A stretch of DNA of 49,932 nt from an uncultured bacterium (GTDB taxonomy: Bacteria > Verrucomicrobiota > Kiritimatiellia > RFP12 > UBA1067), in contig CACZCD010000016.1 in assembly GCA_902779565.1 (NCBI GenBank), positions 1 through 49,932 of the forward strand, given 5' to 3'. A program made the position numbers and the translations under genes. Shown piece by piece: positions 32,553 through 40,440 of the stretch. The notes under the pieces are model-generated. The model did not search any database. It saw only the letters and a list, made by a program, of their open reading frames with translations, and was not told the DNA's origin. Numbering within the stretch: position 1 is the stretch's first letter; each line of letters starts with the position of its first letter.

Positions 32553-33551
32553 ATGCTTGCACCCAAACTAAACCTCTGTTCAGGGGTCTGCGGCATCGCC
32601 TGGATCGAGATGTCGAGCTGGTGGCGACCGCGGAACTATGTGCCGGAAATGCAGGCGATCGATTACGCCGGTGCGCTCGAATGGATGAATCCGTGGGGAC
32701 CTTACGTCGCGTGGGCTTCCGACAGCCCCTACGTCTATGCCAAGCGCAAACCGCTCTGCCATTTCTTTGCCGCGCAGGACATCCTGCGCACCGTGGCCGT
32801 CGATTATCCGAAGGGCTCCCGGCCCAAACTTCTGGCGTTGCCGCAAGGGTTCCAGTGCGGCAATTGGGTCAGTCAGCCAGAGCACATCGCGATGGCGCTC
32901 GATAGCTACTTCTTCAACGGATGGGATTCGGCCGTCCTCTACTACTTCCCGCGTGGGTACGACGCACGCTATTGGAAGGCGTTTGCAGAGGCGACGACGC
33001 GCGCCGCGCGCTTTGAGAACGACGTCCTGGACGGGCGGCGGGGGGATGGCAAGACGACCGTCGAACCTCTGCCGGGCGTCTATGCGCAGCCCTGCCGCAT
33101 GATTTCCGGCTAGTTGCCGGAATGCAGAAACGTCTCGCCGCTGCAGTGTGTCACCTACGACCATGACGGCACGCGCCTCGTGGCGGTGTTCAACTTCTGG
33201 CAAAAAGGCGAGGCGTTCTTTACGCTGAAGACGCGCGGACTTGCGTCCGGCACGTATGTGGTTGAGCGGGAGGACGGTCGCCTGTACGTGCCGGATTCCG
33301 CAACGACTGGCGTCTCGGCACGGACATTGGACACGACGGGCATCCGCCTTTCGGTCGGCGTGGCCCGCACACGCGTATTCCGTATCCGCCCCCTTCGCCC
33401 TACGGATGAATCGGCGCCGCGCGAGACGGCCTCGGATGTGGCGGCACGGCTCGAATCCCAACGCCCGGCACTGGAGCGCGCAGCTGATGAAGATGCCGAA
33501 TACGAGAAGCAGAACGGCGACATCGTTCTCGATTCCCTTCCCGTAATCTAA
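32553..33551 (+). pseudogene. Decayed, 5'-truncated glycosidase-like gene with an in-frame TAG
   Basis: The reading frame is open from 32553 to 33551 except for one TAG at 33111-33113; sequence on both sides is in the same frame and continues one protein (AQPCRMISG, stop, then VSPLQCVTYDHDGTRLVAVF). What remains is about 330 residues matching in layout the C-terminal half of the protein at 40437-42707: the end of a barrel (MALDSYFFNGWDSAVLYYF), then a β-sandwich with DGTRLVAVFNFW in place of NGREAIALFNYN. The N-terminal signal peptide and first half are missing, there is no ribosome-binding site, and an in-frame TAA at 32541 precludes extension. The aldolase gene and the GH123-type gene end in TAG, so TAG is a normal stop here. 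Confidence 0.75.
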
Positions 33552-33564
33552 TCCAATTACTGCA

Positions 33565-33582
33565 CCACAGAACCTTCTGTGG
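33565..33582. promoter_or_regulatory. 18-bp inverted repeat upstream of the GH20 promoter
   Basis: CCACAGAA-CC-TTCTGTGG is a perfect inverted repeat centred about 63 bases upstream of the predicted GH20 transcription start. It lies just after the pseudogene stop. A regulator-binding site is the more likely reading; it could also act as a 3' hairpin for the decayed gene, but no U-tract follows. Confidence 0.45.
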
Positions 33583-33599
33583 CACAGTAAAAAGTGCTG

Positions 33600-33629
33600 T
33601 TGCAGTCTGAGTGGGGTTTGTTGTATAAT
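33600..33629 (+). promoter_or_regulatory. Promoter of the GH20 gene
   Basis: TTGCAG (33600-33605) and TATAAT (33624-33629) are separated by 18 bases, a good σ70-type arrangement. It is the only promoter in the window with a convincing -35 element. The leader to the ATG at 33705 is about 70 bases. Confidence 0.65.
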
Positions 33630-33704
33630 TTGCCACAAAACAATAATGACTAACCAACCATAGCACGGCCCCGAAGCCGCGCTTCAACATCTAAGAGGAT
33701 ACCT

Positions 33705-35288
33705 ATGTTCAAAATCTGTCTGTTCGCCGCCGGATGCGCAATCGGAGGCGCTCTTGTTCCCGTGCCCAAGCACATGTCCACGTCCGAGGGTGCGTTCCGG
33801 TGCCGGACTGCTGATCTTGCGACAAAGGTCGAATTCCTCAAGGATGCAGCCCTTCCGCACGAGGGGTATCGCCTCAAGGTGACGCCGGAAAAAATCCAAG
33901 TGTGGAGTTCCGGCGATGCTGGCGCGTTCTATGCCGTGCGCACTCTTGAACAGCTCGCCGACAAGACGTATGTGCCAGACTCCAAATATGCCGAAGTCAA
34001 GCGCCGCGAAAGCGACTACGTGATTCCGTCCGCGACGATCGAGGACGCACCGACCTTCCGGTGGCGCGGACTCATGATCGACGAGGCCCGCCATTTTCTC
34101 GGCAAGGAAGCGGTGATGAAGCAGATCGATCTGATGGCCGATCACAAACTCAACGTGCTGCACTGGCACCTCGTCGATGATCAGGGATGGCGGCTCGACC
34201 TGCCGAAGCATCCCGAACTGGCGAAATACGGCGCGGTGCGGCCTCGCTCGGTGGCGTTCGGCGCCGGCGCGGAATGGTACGGCCAGAAGCAGAAGCTCAA
34301 ATTCCGGCTCAACACGGACCGATACGGACCCTACTGCTACTCCGCCGAAGACATCCGCGAGATACGCGCCTACGCAAAGGCCCGTCATGTGACCCTCGTG
34401 CCGGAGATCGAGATCCCCGGCCACGAACGGGCCTTGCTGGCGGCACGCCCCGACCTCTCCTGCCGCGGCGAAGGAAAGCTGGAGCGCATCCCGCGCGTCT
34501 ATTGGGGGATCGAACACGACGTTCTCTGCGCCGGGAACGACGAAACGATCCGATACCTCGAAAGCATCTTCGACGAGGTCTGCGAACTGTTCCCCGATTC
34601 GCCGTTCCTGCACATTGGCGGCGACGAATGCCCGAAAGGATGCTGGAAGACCTGCCCGAAATGTCAAGCGCGCATGAGGGAGATCGGGGCCAAGGATGAA
34701 CGGGAGCTGCAGGTCTGGTTCACGCGCCACTTCGCCAACTACCTGGAAAAGAAAGGACGGCGCGTGGTCGGCTGGGACGAAGTGCTGTACGGGGACGCCC
34801 CGCAGAGCGTCATCGGGATGAGCTGGCGCATGTCGGCGAATAACGGCGCCGGCGGCGACTTCGTGAGCGCGCCGGAGGCGGCGGCGAAAGGACACGACAT
34901 GATCCTGACGCCGAGTCACTACTGCTATTTCAGCCGCCGGCAGGGATTGGCGGAGGATCCGTATCCCTACTACGATCCGGAACCGTTCGCCGAGCAGACG
35001 CCCCGGCTTGAGCTGACGCTTGAGAAGGCCTATTCATACAATCCGTACGCCGGTTTCCCGGAACGCGACCGCAAGCGCATCCTGGGCTTGCAGGCGAGCA
35101 TCTGGACGGAATCCATCTTCACGCGGTTCGATTTCGAATGGAAGGCCTGGCCGCGCACCTGCGCCCTGGCCGAACTCGCCTGGACAGGTCCCGGCGCACG
35201 CACGTTCGACGATTTCCGGAAGCGGATGCAGATCCATCGCCACCGGCTGATCGCCCTGCGCGTCAACTGCTCCCCGATCGAGCAGTGA
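33705..35288 (+). CDS. β-N-acetylhexosaminidase, GH20
   Basis: This 527-residue exported enzyme removes terminal β-linked GlcNAc or GalNAc. A signal-like start (FKICLFAAGCAIGGALVP) follows an AAGAGGATACCT ribosome-binding site. Residues about 30-115 form the GH20b-type α/β domain. From about 118 the catalytic barrel begins: WRGLMIDEARHFLGKEAVMK, LHWHLVDDQGWRLDLPKHPE, LVPEIEIPGHERALLA, and the catalytic pair in FLHIGGDECPKGCW (D307 polarises the N-acetyl group, E308 is the acid/base). LGLQASIWTE closes the active site. Length and order are canonical. It is transcribed alone on the plus strand between two minus-strand operons, with its own promoter and an upstream inverted repeat. Confidence 0.95.
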   Translation: MFKICLFAAGCAIGGALVPVPKHMSTSEGAFRCRTADLATKVEFLKDAALPHEGYRLKVTPEKIQVWSSGDAGAFYAVRTLEQLADKTYVPDSKYAEVKRRESDYVIPSATIEDAPTFRWRGLMIDEARHFLGKEAVMKQIDLMADHKLNVLHWHLVDDQGWRLDLPKHPELAKYGAVRPRSVAFGAGAEWYGQKQKLKFRLNTDRYGPYCYSAEDIREIRAYAKARHVTLVPEIEIPGHERALLAARPDLSCRGEGKLERIPRVYWGIEHDVLCAGNDETIRYLESIFDEVCELFPDSPFLHIGGDECPKGCWKTCPKCQARMREIGAKDERELQVWFTRHFANYLEKKGRRVVGWDEVLYGDAPQSVIGMSWRMSANNGAGGDFVSAPEAAAKGHDMILTPSHYCYFSRRQGLAEDPYPYYDPEPFAEQTPRLELTLEKAYSYNPYAGFPERDRKRILGLQASIWTESIFTRFDFEWKAWPRTCALAELAWTGPGARTFDDFRKRMQIHRHRLIALRVNCSPIEQ

Positions 35289-35299
35289 ACGCCCGGCGC

Positions 35300-35316
35300 G
35301 CCGTCGGTTCGACGGC
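35300..35316. terminator. Hairpin between convergent GH20 and rhamnulokinase genes
   Basis: A perfect 7-bp stem GCCGTCG / CGACGGC with a 3-base loop lies in the 31 bases between the two convergent stop codons. Neither strand has a U-tract after it, so it may serve as a bidirectional 3' end structure. Confidence is moderate because of position and symmetry. Confidence 0.5.
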
Positions 35317-35319
35317 ACT

Positions 35320-36771
35320 TCAGCGGACGATCGCCCGGCGGGCTTCAGCCAAATCCTTGAACTCGCCCGAGGCGATCATCTGAACGATCATGTTGCCGAT
35401 GGCCGTTCCCTCGGTCGGTCCAGCGACCACCTCAAGCCCCGTCGCCTTCGCGGTCAGCTCGTTGAGATACGTATCCTGCGAGCCGCCGCCCACGATGTTG
35501 AGCGTGGTGTAGTCCTTGCCAGTCAGCGAGGCGAGCAGCTTCGCCTCCTTCGCGTAGCTCTGCGCCAGCGAGACATAGACGCACTGCACGAGCTCGCCGA
35601 CGGTGGCGGGCACCTTCTGTCCGCTCTCCGCACACGCGCCGCACACCGCCGCCGTCATCGAATCCGGCGCGAAGAAGCGCTTGTCGGCGGCATCGACGAC
35701 CGACGTGAAATCACCCGCCGCCCGCGCCGCCTTTTCGAGATCGGCGAAAGAATACTTGCGCCCCTTCTCCCAGTCCGTAATCTTCGCGAGCGCGGATGCC
35801 GTCGCTTCGCCGTCCTTGCCTTCGACGTAGGCCACGCCGTTCAGCTCGCGCCGGATGGACTGCATCATCCAAAGCCCCATGATGTTCTTCAGGAAGCGGA
35901 AACGTCGCCACGCGCCGCCCTCATTCGAGAAGTTCGCCGCGCACGATTCGGACGTGGTGATCGCCGCCTCGTTCTCAACGCCGATGATGCTCCAGGTGCC
36001 GCTCGAAAGGTAGATGGCCTTGTCGTCGCGGGCAGGCACGGCCAGATAGGCGGAGCCCGTATCGTGGCAGGCCGGGATCACGACCTTCGCATCGTAGCCG
36101 ACGACGCCCTTCACCGCCTCCGTGAAGCCGCCCAGGATGGTTCCCGGCATGGTGAGCGGCTTGAAGATCTTGTCAGGGAGCCCCAGCTTGGCGATCACCT
36201 CGCGGTCCCAGTCGCACGTCTTGGCGTTCACGAGAGACGACGTGGAGGCGTCAGTGTACTCGTTCGCCATCTTGCCGGTCAGCACGAAGTTGAGGTAGTC
36301 CGGAACCATCAGCAGACGCTCGGCCTTCTCTAACTGCTCGGGATGCTCCTTCTTGAGCGCCGCCAGCTGATAGATGGTGTTGAAGATCGCCTTCTGGATG
36401 CCGCAGTGCGCGTACAGCTCCTCGAACGGAATCACGGAATCGACATATTCCGGCATCCCCTCCGTCCGCTTGTCGCGATAGGCGACCGCATCGCCCACGG
36501 GAAGCCCACGGTTGTCCACGAGCACAAAATCCACGCCCCACGTATCGATGCCGATCGTTTCGGGGATCTCGCCAGCATCTGCCGCCGCCTTGCAGCCAGC
36601 GAGCACATGTCGCGCGAGAGACTGGATGTCCCAGCAGTCGTGGCCGTTCCGTACGACCTGCGAGTTCTCGAAGCGGTAGATCTCCTTCAGCTGGATCTTT
36701 CCGTTCTCGACCCATCCAAGGATATGCCTCCCCGACGAGGCTCCGATATCAATCGCCAAATGCTTTTTCAT
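35320..36771 (-). CDS. rhaB: Rhamnulokinase (FGGY family)
   Basis: This is a 483-residue cytoplasmic sugar kinase that phosphorylates L-rhamnulose to L-rhamnulose-1-phosphate. It matches RhaB closely: IDIGASSGRHILG, DSQVVRNGHDCWD-like N-terminal region, TIGIDTWGVDFVLVD, YRDKRTEGMP, PDYLNFVLTGKMANEYTDAS, HDTGSAYLAVPA, LSSGTWSIIGVE, NEGGAWRRFRFLKNIMGLW and NIVGGGSQDTYLNELTAKAT. These fit rhamnulokinase better than fuculokinase. AAGGAATCAG precedes the ATG. It is the last gene of an operon that begins with a class II aldolase, 12 bases after a secreted β-strand-repeat gene. The isomerase (RhaA) is not in the window. Confidence 0.92.
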   Translation of the reverse strand: MKKHLAIDIGASSGRHILGWVENGKIQLKEIYRFENSQVVRNGHDCWDIQSLARHVLAGCKAAADAGEIPETIGIDTWGVDFVLVDNRGLPVGDAVAYRDKRTEGMPEYVDSVIPFEELYAHCGIQKAIFNTIYQLAALKKEHPEQLEKAERLLMVPDYLNFVLTGKMANEYTDASTSSLVNAKTCDWDREVIAKLGLPDKIFKPLTMPGTILGGFTEAVKGVVGYDAKVVIPACHDTGSAYLAVPARDDKAIYLSSGTWSIIGVENEAAITTSESCAANFSNEGGAWRRFRFLKNIMGLWMMQSIRRELNGVAYVEGKDGEATASALAKITDWEKGRKYSFADLEKAARAAGDFTSVVDAADKRFFAPDSMTAAVCGACAESGQKVPATVGELVQCVYVSLAQSYAKEAKLLASLTGKDYTTLNIVGGGSQDTYLNELTAKATGLEVVAGPTEGTAIGNMIVQMIASGEFKDLAEARRAIVR

Positions 36772-36783
36772 TTTTCTGATTCC

Positions 36784-39700
36784 TTATCTGAATGTGACCA
36801 TCATTCCAACGAGCCGCGAGAGGTAGATGCGCCCCGCCCTCGTAACAACCTGCCAATGCTTCGCCTCTTCTTCTGAGAGGCCAACCACTTCAAGCGGGAG
36901 GCCTGTAACATCGCCTGTGAAATTGGCGATCGACATGTTCTTGACATCGTTGCCGAGTTCACCAACATTGCTCAGGACGATCTTCGCCCCTTCAGCAAAA
37001 GCCACAGGAGCGTTGCAGGAGTATGGCTGCGGATTTACCGCATCAAAGGTGATGCCCGACAGCGTGACCGTGCCGTTGATGACCGTGCCGCCTGTTACCG
37101 AGATGCCGGCGACGTGGGTCGCGCATCCATTGAGATCGAGCGTTCCGCCTTCAACCTTCACGAACGTATTCGTGGGGAGCACGTCATCATATCTCAGCTT
37201 CAGCGAACCGGCCTTCACGACCGTCGCGCCCGCATAGGTGTTGGTGCACACGAGCGTAAGGGTGCCCGTTCCGCCCTTCGTGAAACCGCCGCTGGCGACC
37301 GTACCGAGCGTGCACTCGCTCGTCGCCAGTACGGTCTTGCCGATGTTGAACCGGGCAACGGCCTTCGTGTAGCCCCATCCCGGACTCGTTACGATAATGC
37401 GTGAGATCCGCCGTGTCGCCATATCGACATCGGCGAACGCGGTCGCGCCATCGCCGTCACCCTCAGTGTCGAAAATCTCGATGTACGGCGGCGCCGCGAA
37501 GTCGCGGTCGGCGATCGCCGCCGGAACCGGAACCGAGACGACAGAGTTCCCGTACGGCGCCGACAACGCAATCGGCAGTTGCGCACCTGTGTTGCTGACA
37601 TCAATGCGCGCACCGCCCTCGAAGACGGTGACACGATCAGGTCTCGTGGGATAGGAACCAGGCGCACCGCCTACCGGCACGGTCGAGGACGACTCGAGCC
37701 GTCCTCCGTTGAAGTTCACATACACACGCGAATACTCGGAAGTAACCGTCGGATAATACCCTACAGCCGAAGCGCGGAACACGCCACCGTTCAGATTGAG
37801 GATCGCCTTCACGGGGCCATTCGCGTTCGAACGCTTGCCGTAAGCCATGTACATGGCATCGGAGCCGGTAATCTGGGTGACCGCCGACTCGCCCGCGACG
37901 GTGTACGACGAGGAGTAGTCCGTGTTGCCGGAGCCAGTGTTGACGAAATAGACACGGTTGCTGAACGTGCACGTGCCACCCGTCTGGTAGCCCACGAAGC
38001 CACCATAGTAGCCGAGATTCACAAAGCCGCCGTTCGGCGACGGGAAATACACCTCGCCACCGGACTGCACGAGGATTCCCTGTCCGTAACTGTCACCCAA
38101 GAACCGGCTGCGCTGATGGTTCAGCAGTGTACCGTTGGAGAGACGATAACAGCCCGTTCCGTACGAGCCGAGCCTCACGCCGCTGGTAGCGGTGACGACG
38201 CCGCCCGTCTGCCAGATTGTGCCCTCGCCCTGCTGGACGCTTGTGTTGCTTCCCAGCCCCGCGCTGAGAGGCGCGGTGATGTTGGAATCCGTCGTGAGAA
38301 CGCCCTTGCCGTAGGCGCCGACGACAATCGCACCCGTTTTGCCGTCCGGCCGCGAAACTGTTGTCCTCTTTATCTCGACATCTCCGTATCCGACTTCCGC
38401 CGTTTGGGACACGCAGCCAAGCGTGATGTTTGCGTCATCCATCGTGACGCCGCCCGTCAGCCCGTCAAAAACGATCCTGCCGCGGCCCTCCGGCGTGCTG
38501 GAGGTCGCTAGCGCCTTGCTCAGCGTCAGCGCACCTGCGCCCGAGATCCGGAGGGTTCCCTCGCGCGCGACCAGTGCGACGGGCTTGGCGACGGTATCGG
38601 AGACGGCGATGTTCATCGTGTTGCCGCCCAAATGGCCGAACGCAACGCCATCACCCGTGACCTGTGCATCGGCAAGCGGGAACGTCGTGCCGTCGGCGAT
38701 TGCGGAGGTATCGACGAAGAGCACAGACCAGTCGGTCACCGGATTCGCGTTAGCATACGCAAGCACGTCCGCCCAGCTCCAGTTCGGCATGGTGGCGGAA
38801 ACGATGGCGCCACCCGGGAAGGAGAGCCCGCCCGCCGGGAGGGCATTCGGCCAGTTGGCCTTCACCCGACCGGCACCATAGACCGTCAGCGATGCAGGAC
38901 GCGTCTCGAGTGCCGCACCGTCGAGCCCGAGCGCGAGCGTGGCGTCCTTCGACACCTCGAGCCGAGACGCCGCAAGCACGCACGGGTTGGAGACGGACAG
39001 TGTTCCTTCGGCGGCCTTCAGAGTATTCGCCGCGATCGTGTCGCCCGAGAGGATCCACTCGCCGGAGCCGAGCTTCGTGACGTTCGGCGCACCCGATCCG
39101 GCGTCGAGTTGCCCGGAGTATTCCGCCGCCACCGCCGTATCGTTGGAGAGAATGAGCGTCGAGGTTGCCGCCGCGGAAACCGGACCTGCAAAGTTCGGCT
39201 TCCCGGAGCCTTTCTGCTCCAGTATGCCAGTCGTATTGCCGCTGATCGTAATCGTGCGGTCCGTCGAATCGTCCGCGCCCGTGTAGCGCACAGTGCCGCC
39301 GCTCAAAAGATTGATCTGCGATCCAAGGCCGAACGGGCTCGCCTCGCCTGCGTTGCCAAGCGCCGCCGTCTCGAAGATGGCGCCGCCCTTGATCGTGACG
39401 GGGCCTGCGAAAACGTTCTCGCCCGTCACCTTCATGATGCCTCCGACGCCAGAATTTCCTGAGTAAGTGCCGTCCAGCACAAAACCCGTCGTCGGCCAAC
39501 CATTTGTGAAGATGCAGCCGACGTCAAGCGTACAGCCCGAGAAGACCACTATTTGCATGTCGTGCGGCGTACTTCCATAGGCGTTGTGGAACAGCATACC
39601 CTCGCCGGTGAAGTCGAGATCCGTCCGTGCGATGATCTGGTAGTCGTAGTTGCCGCCCGAGTCGGGACGGCATTTCGCGCCCTCGTTGACCTGCACCGTC

Positions 39701-40440
39701 TGCTTCCCGTAGCCGGCGAGCGTGCGGATGGCGATCGTGTTGCCGAATGTCCCTGTCAGAATCAGCTTGCCGGACGAGGTGAAGAAGAGATCCGTGTAGA
39801 AGCGACAGTTGTTGTAGCTCGGTTGAGCGCCCGCAATCTGGATGGATCCTTTTCCTCCATAACGAAGCGGCGGCACTGTCCAGGCCGTTGCGGGCGAGCG
39901 ACGATCAAAAGAGTAGGTGAAGTTCATGACTGTTCCTGCCGCATCGTTACAGAACGTCAGAGGCCGGGCATCAGTAATGGCGTCGAAACCAACCCTGCAT
40001 CCGAACGTTGGCGCCTTCGTGCAGGTGTCGTGCACGTAGATGCCGCCGCCCTGTTCGAGATACAGCCAGAAATACTGGCTCTGTCCGATCGTCGGCGGGA
40101 AGTCGTTGGCGTAGAACACGAGATTGCTGACCGAGATCAGCTTGCAGTCGGACCACCCGGAATCGAAGGTCGCCGGATTGCAGCGCCCCCAGCTTATGGC
40201 TTTCGAGCCAAAGTACGCCGTCGCGCCATAGTTCCCGTTCGTGACGAGGTTGTCGTCGGCGTCCTTCACCACATACCGGCCGGGGATGATGCCGTCACGC
40301 CAGTTCGCGGCGTTCCACCAGTAGGTTCCCTCGCCGGTGCTCATGCTTTCCCAGTAGCCCTCATAGACCTCGCCCTCGGCGAAGCCGACGAGCGGGAGCA
40401 TCGCCAGCACGGCAGTCTTGATGCCTATTGTCTTCGTCAT
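36784..40440 (-). CDS. Secreted β-strand-repeat protein within the rhamnose-type operon
   Basis: This is a 1218-residue protein with the signal peptide KTAVLAMLPLVGFAEG. The body is Gly/Thr/Asn-rich β-solenoid sequence, including a classical PATR unit near the C-terminus (GGTGTLTLVCTNTYAGATVV, KAGSLKLRYD), a second-type repeat (VGAYGKGVLTTDSNITAP) and Tyr/Gly-rich stretches (VNLGYYGGFVGYQTGG). It ends with GRIYLSRLVGMMVTFR and shows no autotransporter barrel or known sorting signal. Its ATG overlaps the preceding glycosidase-like gene stop by 4 bases (ATGA), and rhaB follows after 12 bases. A surface binding role for a rhamnose-containing glycan is inference from this coupling. Confidence 0.85.
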   Translation of the reverse strand: MTKTIGIKTAVLAMLPLVGFAEGEVYEGYWESMSTGEGTYWWNAANWRDGIIPGRYVVKDADDNLVTNGNYGATAYFGSKAISWGRCNPATFDSGWSDCKLISVSNLVFYANDFPPTIGQSQYFWLYLEQGGGIYVHDTCTKAPTFGCRVGFDAITDARPLTFCNDAAGTVMNFTYSFDRRSPATAWTVPPLRYGGKGSIQIAGAQPSYNNCRFYTDLFFTSSGKLILTGTFGNTIAIRTLAGYGKQTVQVNEGAKCRPDSGGNYDYQIIARTDLDFTGEGMLFHNAYGSTPHDMQIVVFSGCTLDVGCIFTNGWPTTGFVLDGTYSGNSGVGGIMKVTGENVFAGPVTIKGGAIFETAALGNAGEASPFGLGSQINLLSGGTVRYTGADDSTDRTITISGNTTGILEQKGSGKPNFAGPVSAAATSTLILSNDTAVAAEYSGQLDAGSGAPNVTKLGSGEWILSGDTIAANTLKAAEGTLSVSNPCVLAASRLEVSKDATLALGLDGAALETRPASLTVYGAGRVKANWPNALPAGGLSFPGGAIVSATMPNWSWADVLAYANANPVTDWSVLFVDTSAIADGTTFPLADAQVTGDGVAFGHLGGNTMNIAVSDTVAKPVALVAREGTLRISGAGALTLSKALATSSTPEGRGRIVFDGLTGGVTMDDANITLGCVSQTAEVGYGDVEIKRTTVSRPDGKTGAIVVGAYGKGVLTTDSNITAPLSAGLGSNTSVQQGEGTIWQTGGVVTATSGVRLGSYGTGCYRLSNGTLLNHQRSRFLGDSYGQGILVQSGGEVYFPSPNGGFVNLGYYGGFVGYQTGGTCTFSNRVYFVNTGSGNTDYSSSYTVAGESAVTQITGSDAMYMAYGKRSNANGPVKAILNLNGGVFRASAVGYYPTVTSEYSRVYVNFNGGRLESSSTVPVGGAPGSYPTRPDRVTVFEGGARIDVSNTGAQLPIALSAPYGNSVVSVPVPAAIADRDFAAPPYIEIFDTEGDGDGATAFADVDMATRRISRIIVTSPGWGYTKAVARFNIGKTVLATSECTLGTVASGGFTKGGTGTLTLVCTNTYAGATVVKAGSLKLRYDDVLPTNTFVKVEGGTLDLNGCATHVAGISVTGGTVINGTVTLSGITFDAVNPQPYSCNAPVAFAEGAKIVLSNVGELGNDVKNMSIANFTGDVTGLPLEVVGLSEEEAKHWQVVTRAGRIYLSRLVGMMVTFR

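Noticed and set aside
33111-33113. TAG as a recoded sense codon (pyrrolysine or stop read-through)
   Set aside because: Other intact genes in the window end in TAG (aldolase at 42732, GH123-type gene at 14349), the frame also lacks its 5' half, and no recoding structure is visible; a pseudogene is simpler.
35320-36771. L-fuculokinase instead of rhamnulokinase
   Set aside because: The motif set (IDIGASSGRHILG, IDTWGVDFVL, NIMGLW, NIVGGGSQ) follows RhaB closely.
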